Notes: generated by a model from the letters alone, not told the origin. Positions 30,264-38,542 are shown, numbered from the stretch's first letter. The stretch: DNA of 64,000 nt from Bacillota bacterium (GCA_023410445.1 JAEYPT010000007.1:124001-188000), one strand, 5' to 3'. Translations and numbers: made by a program.

Positions 30264-31220
30264 TTGAACCGTTTTTTGGCCATACCGTTCGTTTTTACTT
30301 GCTGTATCAGTATGCTGCTTGGAGGCTGTGAAATGAAAAAAATGGGACCGCTTCACACGATCAAGGAACAAATCGTTGACAAATCCGTTACTTCCGTTCG
30401 GGTCAACTGGATAGCGGGGGACGTTAAAATTCTAAAAAGTTCAGATCATTCGATCCACATCGAACAGTCGGCGACAAATGATCTGCCGGAGAAAAACCGG
30501 TTTACGTCTTCCATCGAAAACGGTACACTGATCATCAAGGACAACAGCGAAGCAAATTGGAGATTTTTCTTTTCGGAATCGACCAATTTAAATCTGTATT
30601 GCCCGGATCAATACTTTGATTCGGTCTCCCTTTCCTGCACCAGCGGCTCAATCAGCGGGGAAAATCTACAGGCAAAGTCATTGGACGTGGGCTCCACCTC
30701 TGCCGATCTTGCTGTCAGCGGTAAATTTGAAACCGTGAGCTTAAAAAGTGTGAGCGGCGCAATTACAGGAGAAAATCTGAAAGCAAATTCATTGAGCGCC
30801 AAAACTACCTCCGGCGATATTAATCTCAGCGGAGCGGTGGACTCGGTTACCTTTTCCTCTACCAGCGGCAAAATAAACGGAGAAAACCTGCAGACAAAAT
30901 CATTGGACGCGGGCTCTACATCCGGTGATATGAACGTCACGGGAACGTTCGACACGCTGAGTTTAAAAAGTGTCAGCGGAAAAATGAACGCTTTCTGTAA
31001 TCAAATGCCGAAAACGATTGTGTCTGCCTCAACCTCCGGCGATGTCAGCTTAAACTTGCCTCAAAATGATGGTTTTACTGTTTCGTTTCACTCTACCTCG
31101 GGAAAACTGCGTTCCGATTTTGCGCTGCAGCAGAATGATGAGGAGCGCGTTTACAAGAATGGAAGCGGCAAGATCAAGGTTCAAACGGTCAGCGGCGGTT
31201 TGACGCTCCATCAGGATTAA
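30264..31220 (+). CDS. DUF4097-type beta-helix lipoprotein
   Basis: A 318-residue protein with a signal peptide and lipobox LLGGC (Cys22). After a domain starting VTSVRVNWIAGDVKILKSSDHSIHIEQ come repeats such as SxTSGxIxGENLQAKSLDxxSTSxD, each ~37 residues (DNA period ~111 bp between 30658 and 30905). This is the DUF4097/auto-adhesin-like parallel beta-helix, often found in PadR-HAAS operons. TTG at 30264 with GGGGG upstream is the only good start. Probably anchored on the outer face of the membrane; function unknown. Confidence 0.85.
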   Translation: MNRFLAIPFVFTCCISMLLGGCEMKKMGPLHTIKEQIVDKSVTSVRVNWIAGDVKILKSSDHSIHIEQSATNDLPEKNRFTSSIENGTLIIKDNSEANWRFFFSESTNLNLYCPDQYFDSVSLSCTSGSISGENLQAKSLDVGSTSADLAVSGKFETVSLKSVSGAITGENLKANSLSAKTTSGDINLSGAVDSVTFSSTSGKINGENLQTKSLDAGSTSGDMNVTGTFDTLSLKSVSGKMNAFCNQMPKTIVSASTSGDVSLNLPQNDGFTVSFHSTSGKLRSDFALQQNDEERVYKNGSGKIKVQTVSGGLTLHQD

Positions 31221-31298
31221 TCAGGAATTCAAGTCCGTTGAATTGAAAAATCTATCGGGATTTTCAAATAAACAACGTGCAGATCGGGAGGCAGAATC

Positions 31299-31436
31299 AT
31301 GAGTATAAAAATTGTTGGAAGTATAGTAGGGGGAGTCCTGGGCCTGCTATATTACAAAAAAGCAGGATGGCCAATTGCCTCAAATCCATACAGCTCGGTT
31401 GCATATGGGGCAATTATGGGCTTTCTGATCGCCTAA
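31299..31436 (+). CDS. 45-aa membrane protein, DUF6132-like
   Basis: A small gene: ATG 31299, TAA 31434-31436, GGGAGG upstream. The protein has a glycine-rich helix (KIVGSIVGGVLGLLYYKKAG), a short loop WPIASNPYSSVAYGA and a second helix MGFLIA. The SNPY-x3-YGA pattern is as in DUF6132 proteins, though the usual Cys pair is absent. It is 78 bp after the DUF4097 gene and may belong to the PadR operon. Family assignment from memory. Confidence 0.65.
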   Translation: MSIKIVGSIVGGVLGLLYYKKAGWPIASNPYSSVAYGAIMGFLIA

Positions 31437-31450
31437 TTCATTTCAACAGA

Positions 31451-31504
31451 AAAATCGCCCGCAGCACCGGCATGTATGGACGGATCCTGCGGACGATTTA
31501 TTTT
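31451..31504. terminator. Terminator between convergent genes
   Basis: AAATCGCCCGCAG (31452-31464) pairs with CTGCGGACGATTT (31487-31499) with one mismatch and a long loop, followed by ATTTT. Confidence 0.65.
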
Positions 31505-31510
31505 AAATGA

Positions 31511-32491
31511 TTAATCTGCGAAGATTGGTTCAATCCGCTGTTTTATCAGCTCGATTCGGTCCTTTGCATTCGGTTTAAAAAGCGAGGCAATAACAACAAT
31601 CAGTTCTTTTGCCGGATTGACATAGATCACATTTCCGCCGTCTCCCATGGCGGCGAAGCTGTGCTCGTTCTCGTCAATAACCCACCACAGATAGCCGTAG
31701 GATAGCTTAAGTTCATCCCAGCGGCTCTGCTCCTTGGTGCTCTCGGCAATCCAATCGGCGGGCAGAATCTGTTTTCCGTCCCAGATTCCGCGGTTCAGGT
31801 ATAGCTGGCCAATTTTCGCCATTTCGGAGGGCTTCAGGAAAAGGCCCCAGCCTGCCGTATTGATCCCCTGCGGGTCGGCCACCCATCCGCTTTCGTGACG
31901 GTCCATCATAATGGAAAGCTGCTCTTCCTTCGTGTGAAAAACCACGTTCTGCGTAACGTCGATTCCCAGCGGTGAAAACAGGTTTTTATAAGCAAATTGA
32001 AGTACGGACTGACCGGTTGCTCTTGTCAGAATGCCCGAAAAGATATCCGGCCCGATCAGGGGAGTATACCGGAATGAACCGATCTCTCCTTTGCCCCCCA
32101 GAAGGTCCAGCGCGCTCTTCACCCAGTCCTGACTGGTAAAGTATTTTGTGTACGGCGCCGACTTGTATTTAAATGGGGCGGTCATCGTCAGCATATCCCG
32201 CAGCGTAACACGCTGAGCCGTTTTTTCGCCCCGCTTCGGCATGTAGTCCGGGAAGAAGTCCAGTACCTTCCGGTCGATACTGTCGATAGAACCGTTTGCA
32301 ACGGCGATGCCGATCAATGCCGAAATAATGCTCTTTGAAACGGAAAATATATGGAAGGTGGTATCGGCGGTGTATCCGCCAAAGTAGTTTTCATACAATT
32401 TCACACCGCTTTTCTGCACAATAATGCCCGCGGTATTGGGGTAGTCGCTGCTTATTCTCTGTTCAAGCTCTTTGATGTTTGTTGATTTCAT
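31511..32491 (-). CDS. Serine hydrolase, beta-lactamase/class C-like fold
   Basis: About 326 residues from ATG 32491. The nucleophile motif is FSVSKSI (SxxK), the second block YGYLWW supplies the tyrosine, and GDGGNV stands in for the KTG-like triad. No signal peptide is visible, so it is probably cytosolic and an esterase/peptidase-like enzyme rather than a resistance beta-lactamase. AAAGGAG lies 12 bases before ATG 32491; the frame stays open to ATG 32575, which lacks an RBS. It follows a GNAT gene on the same strand. Confidence 0.88.
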   Translation of the reverse strand: MKSTNIKELEQRISSDYPNTAGIIVQKSGVKLYENYFGGYTADTTFHIFSVSKSIISALIGIAVANGSIDSIDRKVLDFFPDYMPKRGEKTAQRVTLRDMLTMTAPFKYKSAPYTKYFTSQDWVKSALDLLGGKGEIGSFRYTPLIGPDIFSGILTRATGQSVLQFAYKNLFSPLGIDVTQNVVFHTKEEQLSIMMDRHESGWVADPQGINTAGWGLFLKPSEMAKIGQLYLNRGIWDGKQILPADWIAESTKEQSRWDELKLSYGYLWWVIDENEHSFAAMGDGGNVIYVNPAKELIVVIASLFKPNAKDRIELIKQRIEPIFAD

Positions 32492-32601
32492 TCCATCAAT
32501 TTTCTCCTTTAACGTTATGAAAGGATATCCTTGAAACAAAGGATATATGGATTTAAAATCATTTTCAAGGCCCATTTTAAAAAAAGATAAAAAACTTTAT
32601 A

Positions 32602-33147
32602 TTATTGGAGGGCCTGCAGCTTTTCCCATTCTTTTTTCAGCAATGCGTATTGAAATGTATTTTCGTATTTTGGCGTCCCGTTATCGTAATTAATGAACGA
32701 AATGAATTCTAAAAAACAGCCCTCTTTGCGCATGCCCAACTTCTCGCACAGCTTTTGAGAGCGGAAGTTGTCGTCTTCCACATAGGCATACAGTCTCCGC
32801 GCGCCCCGTTCCTGAAAGAGATGCCGCAATAACGCCTTTGCGCTTTCCGACGCGTATCCTTTCCCTTCATACTGTTTGTTGAAATTCCAGCCGATCGAAT
32901 AGGTATCCGGTTTTTCAAACATCCAAAACAGTTCCCCAATTATACTCCCGCCGTTTTTCAGGGAAACAGCAATGTAGGAGTCATCTTTGCTTTTCTTTTC
33001 GGCTTCCACCAAGGCCTCCTCCATCGTCGTGATTTTCTCTTTCGCAAAACAGTTTACTCTGGGAGCTGATAAATACCCCAGCATTCCCTGAGCATCTGCT
33101 GTGGTAAAATTCCGGAGGATTAACCGGTCGGTTATAATCTGTTCCAT
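32602..33147 (-). CDS. GNAT family N-acetyltransferase (RimJ/RimL type)
   Basis: A 181-residue acetyl-CoA-dependent enzyme. TDRLILRNFTTADAQGML opens the RimJ-like domain, and YEGKGYASESAKALLRHLFQERGARRLYAYVEDDNFRSQKLCEKLGMRKEG carries the acetyl-CoA loop and the conserved Asn-x-S region. The acceptor (ribosomal protein, antibiotic or amino acid) cannot be told. It is followed closely by the serine hydrolase, so the two may be cotranscribed. Confidence 0.9.
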   Translation of the reverse strand: MEQIITDRLILRNFTTADAQGMLGYLSAPRVNCFAKEKITTMEEALVEAEKKSKDDSYIAVSLKNGGSIIGELFWMFEKPDTYSIGWNFNKQYEGKGYASESAKALLRHLFQERGARRLYAYVEDDNFRSQKLCEKLGMRKEGCFLEFISFINYDNGTPKYENTFQYALLKKEWEKLQALQ

Positions 33148-33190
33148 TGTTTTCTTCCCCCAAATATCGTTCCGGTTGTTTTATAAACAG

Positions 33191-33243
33191 AAAACGGTCT
33201 ATGCTGAATTCGACTTCCACTCGAATTTCGTATAGACCGTTTT
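33191..33243 (-). terminator. Terminator after the ABC-F gene or leader hairpin of the GNAT gene
   Basis: AAAACGGTCTAT (33191-33202) and ATAGACCGTTTT (33232-33243) form a 12-bp stem, with an inner GAATTCGA/TCGAATT pair. It lies directly after the ABC-F stop codon on the minus strand. Confidence 0.78.
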
Positions 33244-33249
33244 GCCGTT

Positions 33250-35043
33250 TTATTTGTTCTGATTCTGTTCCTCAATTCGGCTTGCCAAATCGTTCAAATA
33301 GACCCAGCGTTCCGTTTTCTCGTCCAGTTCCTTTTCCAGAGCTTCCTTTTTGCCGGTAAGCTCCGTCAGGAGAAGGTAATTGCTTGCTTCCCGCTCGATT
33401 TCACCGCTGATTTCAGAAATCTGCTTTTCCAGATTCGCAAGAATTCCATCAATCTCCTCATATTCGCGCTGCTCGTTGAATGAGAATTTCAATTTGCTGG
33501 GCTTCACGCGCGGGGCCGGTTTCGGTTTACTGACGGCGGCTTTGGGTTCGTCCTGCCGCAGCTGTTCCTTCTGCTTTAAATACTCCGAATAACCGCCGAG
33601 GGTGTCGTGAATCTCGCCGCCCTGTTCAAACGAAAAAACATGTTCCGCAATTTTATCGAGAAAATAGCGGTCATGGGATACCGCGATAACCGCTCCTGAA
33701 AAATTTTGAAGATAATCCTCAAGAATGATCAGCGTCTGAATATCCAGATCGTTGGTGGGCTCGTCGAACAGCAGAACATTCGGCGCCTGCATTAAAATCC
33801 CCAACAAATACAGCCTGCGCCGCTCTCCGCCGGAAAGCTTTTTAATGAGGGAATACTGCAGGTCGGAGGAAAACAGGAAGGTTTCAAGCATCTGGGAGGC
33901 CGTCAGCGTTCCCGACGGCGTTACAACCTCCGATGAAATCTCTTTTACATAATCGATCACGCGCAGATTCGGGTCCATCTCTTCACATTCCTGTGAGAAA
34001 TAGCCGATTCGCACTGTTTCTCCAATTCGGACGTCCCCTTCGTCCGGGGAGACGGTCCCGACGATCATTTTCAGCAGGGTGGATTTTCCGCAGCCGTTCG
34101 GGCCGATGATGCCGATCCGGTCCCGCCGCAGCAGATTGTAGGAAAAATTCCGGATCAGCTGCCTGCCCCCGTAAGCTTTTGAAATGCCGCCGATTTCAAT
34201 AATGGTTTTCCCAAGTCTTGAGCTCATGGAGCTCATTTGCAGATTTTCCTGCTCTGGTTCAGCCGATTGAGCGCTCATCTCTTCATAACGTTCCACACGG
34301 AATTTCTGCTTGGTACTCCGTGCGCGGGCGCCCCGGCTGATCCAGGCCAGTTCTTTTTTCAGCAGGGTCTGACGTTTCCGCTCACTGGCCGCGATCATGC
34401 TTTCTCGTTCCGCTTTCAGTTCAAGATATTTCGTGTAATTCGCCTGGTAGGCGTACAAATTTCCATTTTGAAGCTCGATTATTTTATTGGTCACACGGTC
34501 CAGAAAATAGCGGTCATGGGTCACCATTAGCAGTGCTCCGTTATAACCGGCGAGATAGGTTTCCAGCCAGTCCACCATATCGTTGTCCAGATGGTTGGTG
34601 GGTTCGTCCAGAATCAACACTTCCACCGGCGTTACCAGTGCGCTTGCAAGGGACACGCGTTTTTTCTGTCCCCCGGAAAGCTGGCTCAGTGGCTTGTCAA
34701 ATTCGTTAATTCCCAACTTGGTAAGAATCGACTTGCATTCGTATTCCTTTGATTCCCGCTGCTGCTCCGATATTCCCTTTACCACCTGCTGAAGCACCGT
34801 AATGCCGTCTTCAAACAGCGGATTCTGCGGCAGATAGCCCACGCGCACCCCGCCAAATTTGGTGACAGTTCCGGTATCCGGAGTTTCCAATCCGGCGATG
34901 ATTTTCAGTAAAGTTGATTTTCCAGCGCCGTTGATTCCAATTAAACCGATTTTTTCCCCGCTGTTAATGCCGAAGGCCACATCGTTCAGCAGTATTTTAT
35001 CTACGTAGCTCTTGCTGATTTTTTCCGCACTTAATAGCAGCAC
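33250..35043 (-). CDS. ABC-F family ATPase
   Basis: A 597-residue soluble protein with two ABC domains. Walker A: GINGAGKSTLL and GPNGCGKSTLL; signatures LSGGQKKRVSLA and LSGGERRRLYLL; Walker B LILDEPTNHLDND and LLFDEPTNDLDIQ. No membrane segment is present. The linker (~240-300) and a C-terminal coiled coil (~510-590, NEQREYEEIDGILANLEKQ) are typical of ribosome-acting ABC-F proteins such as Uup/YfmR. GTG at 35043 follows AGAGGAT. A translation factor or antibiotic-protection role are both possible; the long C-terminal coil favours the Uup-like group. Confidence 0.93.
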   Translation of the reverse strand: MLLLSAEKISKSYVDKILLNDVAFGINSGEKIGLIGINGAGKSTLLKIIAGLETPDTGTVTKFGGVRVGYLPQNPLFEDGITVLQQVVKGISEQQRESKEYECKSILTKLGINEFDKPLSQLSGGQKKRVSLASALVTPVEVLILDEPTNHLDNDMVDWLETYLAGYNGALLMVTHDRYFLDRVTNKIIELQNGNLYAYQANYTKYLELKAERESMIAASERKRQTLLKKELAWISRGARARSTKQKFRVERYEEMSAQSAEPEQENLQMSSMSSRLGKTIIEIGGISKAYGGRQLIRNFSYNLLRRDRIGIIGPNGCGKSTLLKMIVGTVSPDEGDVRIGETVRIGYFSQECEEMDPNLRVIDYVKEISSEVVTPSGTLTASQMLETFLFSSDLQYSLIKKLSGGERRRLYLLGILMQAPNVLLFDEPTNDLDIQTLIILEDYLQNFSGAVIAVSHDRYFLDKIAEHVFSFEQGGEIHDTLGGYSEYLKQKEQLRQDEPKAAVSKPKPAPRVKPSKLKFSFNEQREYEEIDGILANLEKQISEISGEIEREASNYLLLTELTGKKEALEKELDEKTERWVYLNDLASRIEEQNQNK

Positions 35044-35085
35044 TTTATTATCCTCTTTAGTATCATGATAGTCTCAACATCTCTT

Positions 35086-35115
35086 ATTATACCTTTCGCT
35101 GCAAGTGTACGTCAA
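35086..35115 (-). promoter_or_regulatory. Promoter of the ABC-F gene
   Basis: Minus-strand TTGACG (35115-35110), 18-bp spacer, TATAAT (35091-35086), about 40 bp before the GTG start. Confidence 0.75.
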
Positions 35116-35154
35116 ATGAGGGGGATATCGGTGCGGCTTTTCATTGCATCCGGC

Positions 35155-36288
35155 TTATTTCATCGGGATCAGTTCATAGCTCCGGGTACCCAGACCGATC
35201 TTCTCCGCGTGCTCCAGACAGGAGAGCCATTCGGATTCGGGCGTCGAGTTGGTGAAGTGGTCGTGGTGGTCGACAAAATCCGCTTTTGCCATATTGTCGG
35301 ACAGCTGGCTTCCCGGCATCGGCTGTGCCTTCAGGCAGGCGTCCGCACAGGCCTGATCCAGCGCCAGCGGGTCAAAGGATGCGAACATACCGATATCCGG
35401 CAGAATGGGTGCGTCGTTTTCCCCATGGCAGTCACAGTTCGGGGATACATCTACCACAAGGGAGATATGAAAGTTGGGGCGGCCGTCCACCACCGCCTTG
35501 GTATATTCCGCCATCCGGCAGTTCAACAGAGCGTTGGCAGCGGAATCGTTGAACTCGATTGCATCGAAATTGCACGCGCCCAGGCACCGCCCGCAGCCGA
35601 CGCAATTGTCTTCATTCACTGTCATTTTCTTTTTGACTTCGTCAAACTCCAATCCACCGTTGGCGCACTCCTTTTGGCACTTGCGGCAGCCGCGGCACTT
35701 TTCCGGCACGATATTCGCCATGCCGCCGCTGTGCTGCTCTGTTTTTCCGGCGCGGGAGCCGCAGCCCATGCCGATGTTCTTGATTGTGCCGCCGAAACCG
35801 GTGGCCTCGTGTCCCTTAAAGTGGGTCAGACTGATAAAAATATCCGCGTCCATAACAGCCCGGCCGATTTTGGCCTCCTGCACATACTCTCCGCCCTGAA
35901 CGGGAACCGCGATATCGTCGGTGCCCTTTAGTCCGTCACCGATCAGGATGGGGCAGCCCACCGTGAGCGGTGTAAAACCGTTTTCCCATGCGCATTCCAA
36001 ATGCTCCAGAGCGTTTTTTCGACTGCCGGGGTACATGGTGTTGCAGTCGGTCAAAAAAGGCTTTCCGCCCAGCTCCTTGATCACATCGACCACGGCTTTG
36101 GCGTAATTGGGACGAAGATAGCTGATGTTCCCCAACTCGCCGAAATGCATCTTAACCGCGACAAATTTGCCGTCCATATCGATCTGGCCGATGCCGGCTT
36201 TCTTAATTAACTTTTTCAGCTTGGTGGGAAGTCCATCACCGTAAGCAATCGTGCGGAAATCGGTAAAATAGACCTTTGCTTTCTCCAT
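35155..36288 (-). CDS. DUF362 domain protein with two 4Fe-4S clusters
   Basis: A 377-residue protein. The N-terminal part is DUF362 (VAVKMHFGELGNISYLRPNYAKAVVDVIKELGGKPFLTDCNTMYPGSRKNALEHL). A ferredoxin insert follows with CRGCRKCQKEC and CVGCGRCLGAC, binding two 4Fe-4S clusters. Members are predicted electron-transfer proteins of anaerobes. ATG 36288 has CAGGAG upstream; an extension to 36363 lacks one. The gene stands behind a promoter with a 19-bp spacer of the MerR type, suggesting stress or metal control. Confidence 0.9.
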   Translation of the reverse strand: MEKAKVYFTDFRTIAYGDGLPTKLKKLIKKAGIGQIDMDGKFVAVKMHFGELGNISYLRPNYAKAVVDVIKELGGKPFLTDCNTMYPGSRKNALEHLECAWENGFTPLTVGCPILIGDGLKGTDDIAVPVQGGEYVQEAKIGRAVMDADIFISLTHFKGHEATGFGGTIKNIGMGCGSRAGKTEQHSGGMANIVPEKCRGCRKCQKECANGGLEFDEVKKKMTVNEDNCVGCGRCLGACNFDAIEFNDSAANALLNCRMAEYTKAVVDGRPNFHISLVVDVSPNCDCHGENDAPILPDIGMFASFDPLALDQACADACLKAQPMPGSQLSDNMAKADFVDHHDHFTNSTPESEWLSCLEHAEKIGLGTRSYELIPMK

Positions 36289-36374
36289 GTTTATCCACTC
36301 CTGTTTTGGAATTATCTGTTTTGTCAGGCAAAGCATGGCCGCGTCCTTCGCGGGACGGGCCATCCGTTTTTAAA

Positions 36375-36405
36375 ATTATACACGTTAGAGTTAACTTTAA
36401 GTCAA
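36375..36405 (-). promoter_or_regulatory. MerR-type promoter with 19-bp spacer
   Basis: Minus-strand TTGACT (36405-36400) and TATAAT (36380-36375) are 19 bp apart. The spacer holds a dyad centred on AGTTAACT (CTTAAAGTTAACTCTAAC). Overlong spacers with such dyads are the hallmark of promoters activated by MerR-family proteins, and AGTTAACT is typical of the AdhR/NmlR group. No merR gene is in the window. Confidence 0.7.
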
Positions 36406-36472
36406 GGGAAAATATAAATTTAGCCGCTGATTTTCTGATCTTCCCTCACTTCGCTTTTAAGAGAGGGAGGCC

Positions 36473-36832
36473 TCAATTTTGTTCCACCAGTTGCACGGTA
36501 TATCCGTCGGGGTCCCGGACAAAGAAAAATCGGATGTTCGGATTCGGCGATACCGGGCCTGTCGCCTGATATCCGTTTTCCCGCAGCACACCGATCAGCC
36601 GGTCCAGATTGTCCGCTTCCAAGCCGATGGAAACTCCGTTTCCGGAAGGATCAATCTGCGGATGGGATTCCTGAATCAATTCGAGTTTCGGCTCTTCCGC
36701 TTTCCCTAACATGACAATCGGATGCTCCGGGCCGCCAAACTTCGCCGCGATGTCAAGATTCAGCAGTTTCGTGTAGAAGAAGAGGCTTTTTTCCAGATCG
36801 TTGACCCTCAAGGTAACCCAGTTTAGCTTCAT
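36473..36832 (-). CDS. VOC superfamily (glyoxalase/bleomycin-resistance fold) protein
   Basis: A 119-residue protein: LNWVTLRVNDLEKSLFFYTKLLNLDI at the N-terminus and a second beta-alpha-beta unit ending FFFVRDPDGYTVQLVEQ. The C-terminal glutamate of DPDGYTVQLVE is a usual metal ligand, but the first histidine of metal-dependent members is replaced (TLRV). ATG 36832 has TAGGAG upstream; ATG 36841 touches that box. Substrate unknown. It is part of a minus-strand run of small genes. Confidence 0.85.
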   Translation of the reverse strand: MKLNWVTLRVNDLEKSLFFYTKLLNLDIAAKFGGPEHPIVMLGKAEEPKLELIQESHPQIDPSGNGVSIGLEADNLDRLIGVLRENGYQATGPVSPNPNIRFFFVRDPDGYTVQLVEQN

Positions 36833-36855
36833 TTCATTCATCTCCTAGTTTAAAT

Positions 36856-37080
36856 TTATATGATTTCTTTTTCTAAAATAATCTCATAGCCCTTAGCTGT
36901 GAAGAGTCCGAACCGCTCCTGATAGGGTACAACGACTTGTTTCAGTCTCCATCCGCTTTTGGCTTCGCGGACTATAATATCTTCACATTTTTTAAAATCA
37001 TCGGAGCTGAGCCGATCCGCTTGCTTGGCGAATTTCGGCGAGCGGGGAACTTCAATAAACTTATATTCATATTGTGCCAT
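36856..37080 (-). CDS. DUF4177 family protein
   Basis: A 74-residue protein: YEYKFIEVP, then IVREAKSGWRLKQVVVPYQERFGLFTAKGYEIILEK, the short DUF4177 pattern (a two-stranded protein with GW.L and YE.I/FE). Function unknown. ATG 37080 lies inside the end of the racemase gene (14-bp overlap) with GGAAG upstream, so it is translationally coupled. Confidence 0.8.
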   Translation of the reverse strand: MAQYEYKFIEVPRSPKFAKQADRLSSDDFKKCEDIIVREAKSGWRLKQVVVPYQERFGLFTAKGYEIILEKEII

Positions 37081-37780
37081 CGTTTTCATCTTCCATCATT
37101 GCATATTCGGCGGCAGCGTCCGCATGGATAAGCGCGGTATCGTATACCGGTAAAGAACTGTCTTTTTGTTTTACAAGCAAACCAATTTCCGTACAGCCAA
37201 GAATGACCCCTTCTGTACCCCTTTGCTTTAATCCGGTTATGACCTCGCTGAAATAGGTGCGGGAAGAATCTTTGATTTCCCCGATGATTAATTCCTGATT
37301 GATAATTTTATGAATCCGGTCGATATCTTCCTTTTGGGGGATCTGAACGTCGATTCCGCGGCTGATCAGTACATTTTTATAAAAATCTTTTTCCATGGTA
37401 AAGCGGGTACCCAGCAGGGCTACCGACTTGACTCCGTCCGCCAGCAACTTATCCGCTGTTACTTCGGCAATATGCAGGAAGGGAATATGAATCTTTTCCT
37501 GTATCCTTGAGGCAACAAGATGCATGGTGTTTGTGGCGAGGATAATAAAATCGGCGCCGGCGTTTTGAAGAGTCAATGCCGCTTCGCCGAGAATTTCGCC
37601 AGCGCGTTCCCAGTCACCGTTTTTATGAATCTCCTTGATCTCCTGATACTGTACGTTATATAAAATGCATTTCGCGCTGTAATATCCGCCCATCTTTTTA
37701 TTGATGTATCGGTTTAGCTCCAAATAGTAAGTCGCGGTTGATTCCCAGCTCATCCCGCCTATGATACCGATGGTTTTCAT
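37067..37780 (-). CDS. Aspartate/glutamate racemase family protein
   Basis: A 237-residue cofactor-independent racemase: KTIGIIGGMSWESTATYYLELNRYI, the first catalytic region IILATNTMHLVA and the second IILGCTEIGLLV. The usual first catalytic Cys is replaced by Thr (ATNTMH in place of xCNTxH), while the second (GCTEI) is kept. Such one-Cys members exist and may act as racemases with narrow use or as isomerases (YgeA-like). ATG 37780 has AAAGGAG. Next upstream on the strand is a DUF3592-like gene. Confidence 0.88.
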   Translation of the reverse strand: MKTIGIIGGMSWESTATYYLELNRYINKKMGGYYSAKCILYNVQYQEIKEIHKNGDWERAGEILGEAALTLQNAGADFIILATNTMHLVASRIQEKIHIPFLHIAEVTADKLLADGVKSVALLGTRFTMEKDFYKNVLISRGIDVQIPQKEDIDRIHKIINQELIIGEIKDSSRTYFSEVITGLKQRGTEGVILGCTEIGLLVKQKDSSLPVYDTALIHADAAAEYAMMEDENDGTI

Positions 37781-37799
37781 GTGCACTCTCCTTTAGGAT

Positions 37800-38273
37800 T
37801 CACGAATCCTCGCTGGTTAGCTTCAATGCATAACGTTTCGGATGGTCCATATCCACAAAAACCGTTTCGTGATCATGTTTTCTGACGGACGGGAGAACCC
37901 AGAAAAGGCCGCTCTTTCCTTTGTATGGGACTCCATCCACTTCATAGGTGAAATAGATGATATACGGATGGGAAGAACCCCACTTGGTAAAAAAATTCTG
38001 CTTTACGGCGTCAATTTCTGCTGTTACAGGCATTCCGGTTTCAAAGAGCTGCGTTTTTCTTTTCTCTTTCAGGCTTGCCGCAAGCGCGGAAAAGATTCCT
38101 ACAATCAGGAAGGCACCGCCTAGAATTGGAAATACAATCCCCGGATCTCCACGGGAAGCGGGATCGGTTTTTAAAATGCCTGCTCTTGACAGAATTCCGG
38201 AAACCAGAAACACCGCTCCTAACAAAATGAAAAGCTCCCCGAAGAATCCCCACATGCTTTTCGGCTTTCTCAT
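37800..38273 (-). CDS. DUF3592-like membrane protein
   Basis: A 157-residue protein with two N-terminal helices (~10-30 and ~47-67) and a soluble C-terminal domain: GMPVTAEIDAVKQNF, YIIYFTYEVDGVPYKGKS, VFVDMDHPKRYAL. This matches the DUF3592 beta-sandwich pattern. ATG 38273 has AGGGGGTG upstream. It is 19 bp before the racemase gene, same strand. Function unknown. Confidence 0.75.
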   Translation of the reverse strand: MRKPKSMWGFFGELFILLGAVFLVSGILSRAGILKTDPASRGDPGIVFPILGGAFLIVGIFSALAASLKEKRKTQLFETGMPVTAEIDAVKQNFFTKWGSSHPYIIYFTYEVDGVPYKGKSGLFWVLPSVRKHDHETVFVDMDHPKRYALKLTSEDS

Positions 38274-38387
38274 AAAAACACCCCCTGAACCTGTATGATA
38301 GGTCAGCCAGATTTTCTGTTCTTTTTTTCATCATACACTGAATTTCTTTCCGATGCAATCTTAAGAAATGGAAAAGGAGTTTGCGGA

Positions 38388-38489
38388 ATGAACCTACATT
38401 CGGAAGTCGTCTCTGTCGCGGCCCAATTCGAATGCAGGCTGCTTCATCCTGCAGACCCACCGATGAATGTTTTGGAGTATTTCAAGTGA
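38388..38489 (+). CDS. 33-aa small ORF upstream of cooS
   Basis: ATG 38388 with AAAAGGAG at 38372-38379 (8-base spacing) and TGA at 38487-38489. The peptide begins MNLHSEVVSVAAQFEC and ends in LEYFK, with one Cys and two His. No membrane helix and no family that I recognise. It lies 121 bp before cooS on the same strand. It could be a small protein, a leader peptide, or a chance frame with a good RBS. The rest of 38274-38610 shows only a weak promoter before cooS. Confidence 0.45.
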   Translation: MNLHSEVVSVAAQFECRLLHPADPPMNVLEYFK

Positions 38490-38542
38490 AAGACGCTTTT
38501 GTTTCTTTTTTCCATTCGGCGTTCCGAAACTTTCGCAGACGT

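Noticed and set aside
31277..31510. 77-codon frame after the DUF4097 gene
   Set aside because: The DUF6132-like 45-codon frame in another phase has the RBS and a family-like protein.
35065..35931. 288-codon plus-strand frame
   Set aside because: Antisense to the DUF362-ferredoxin gene.
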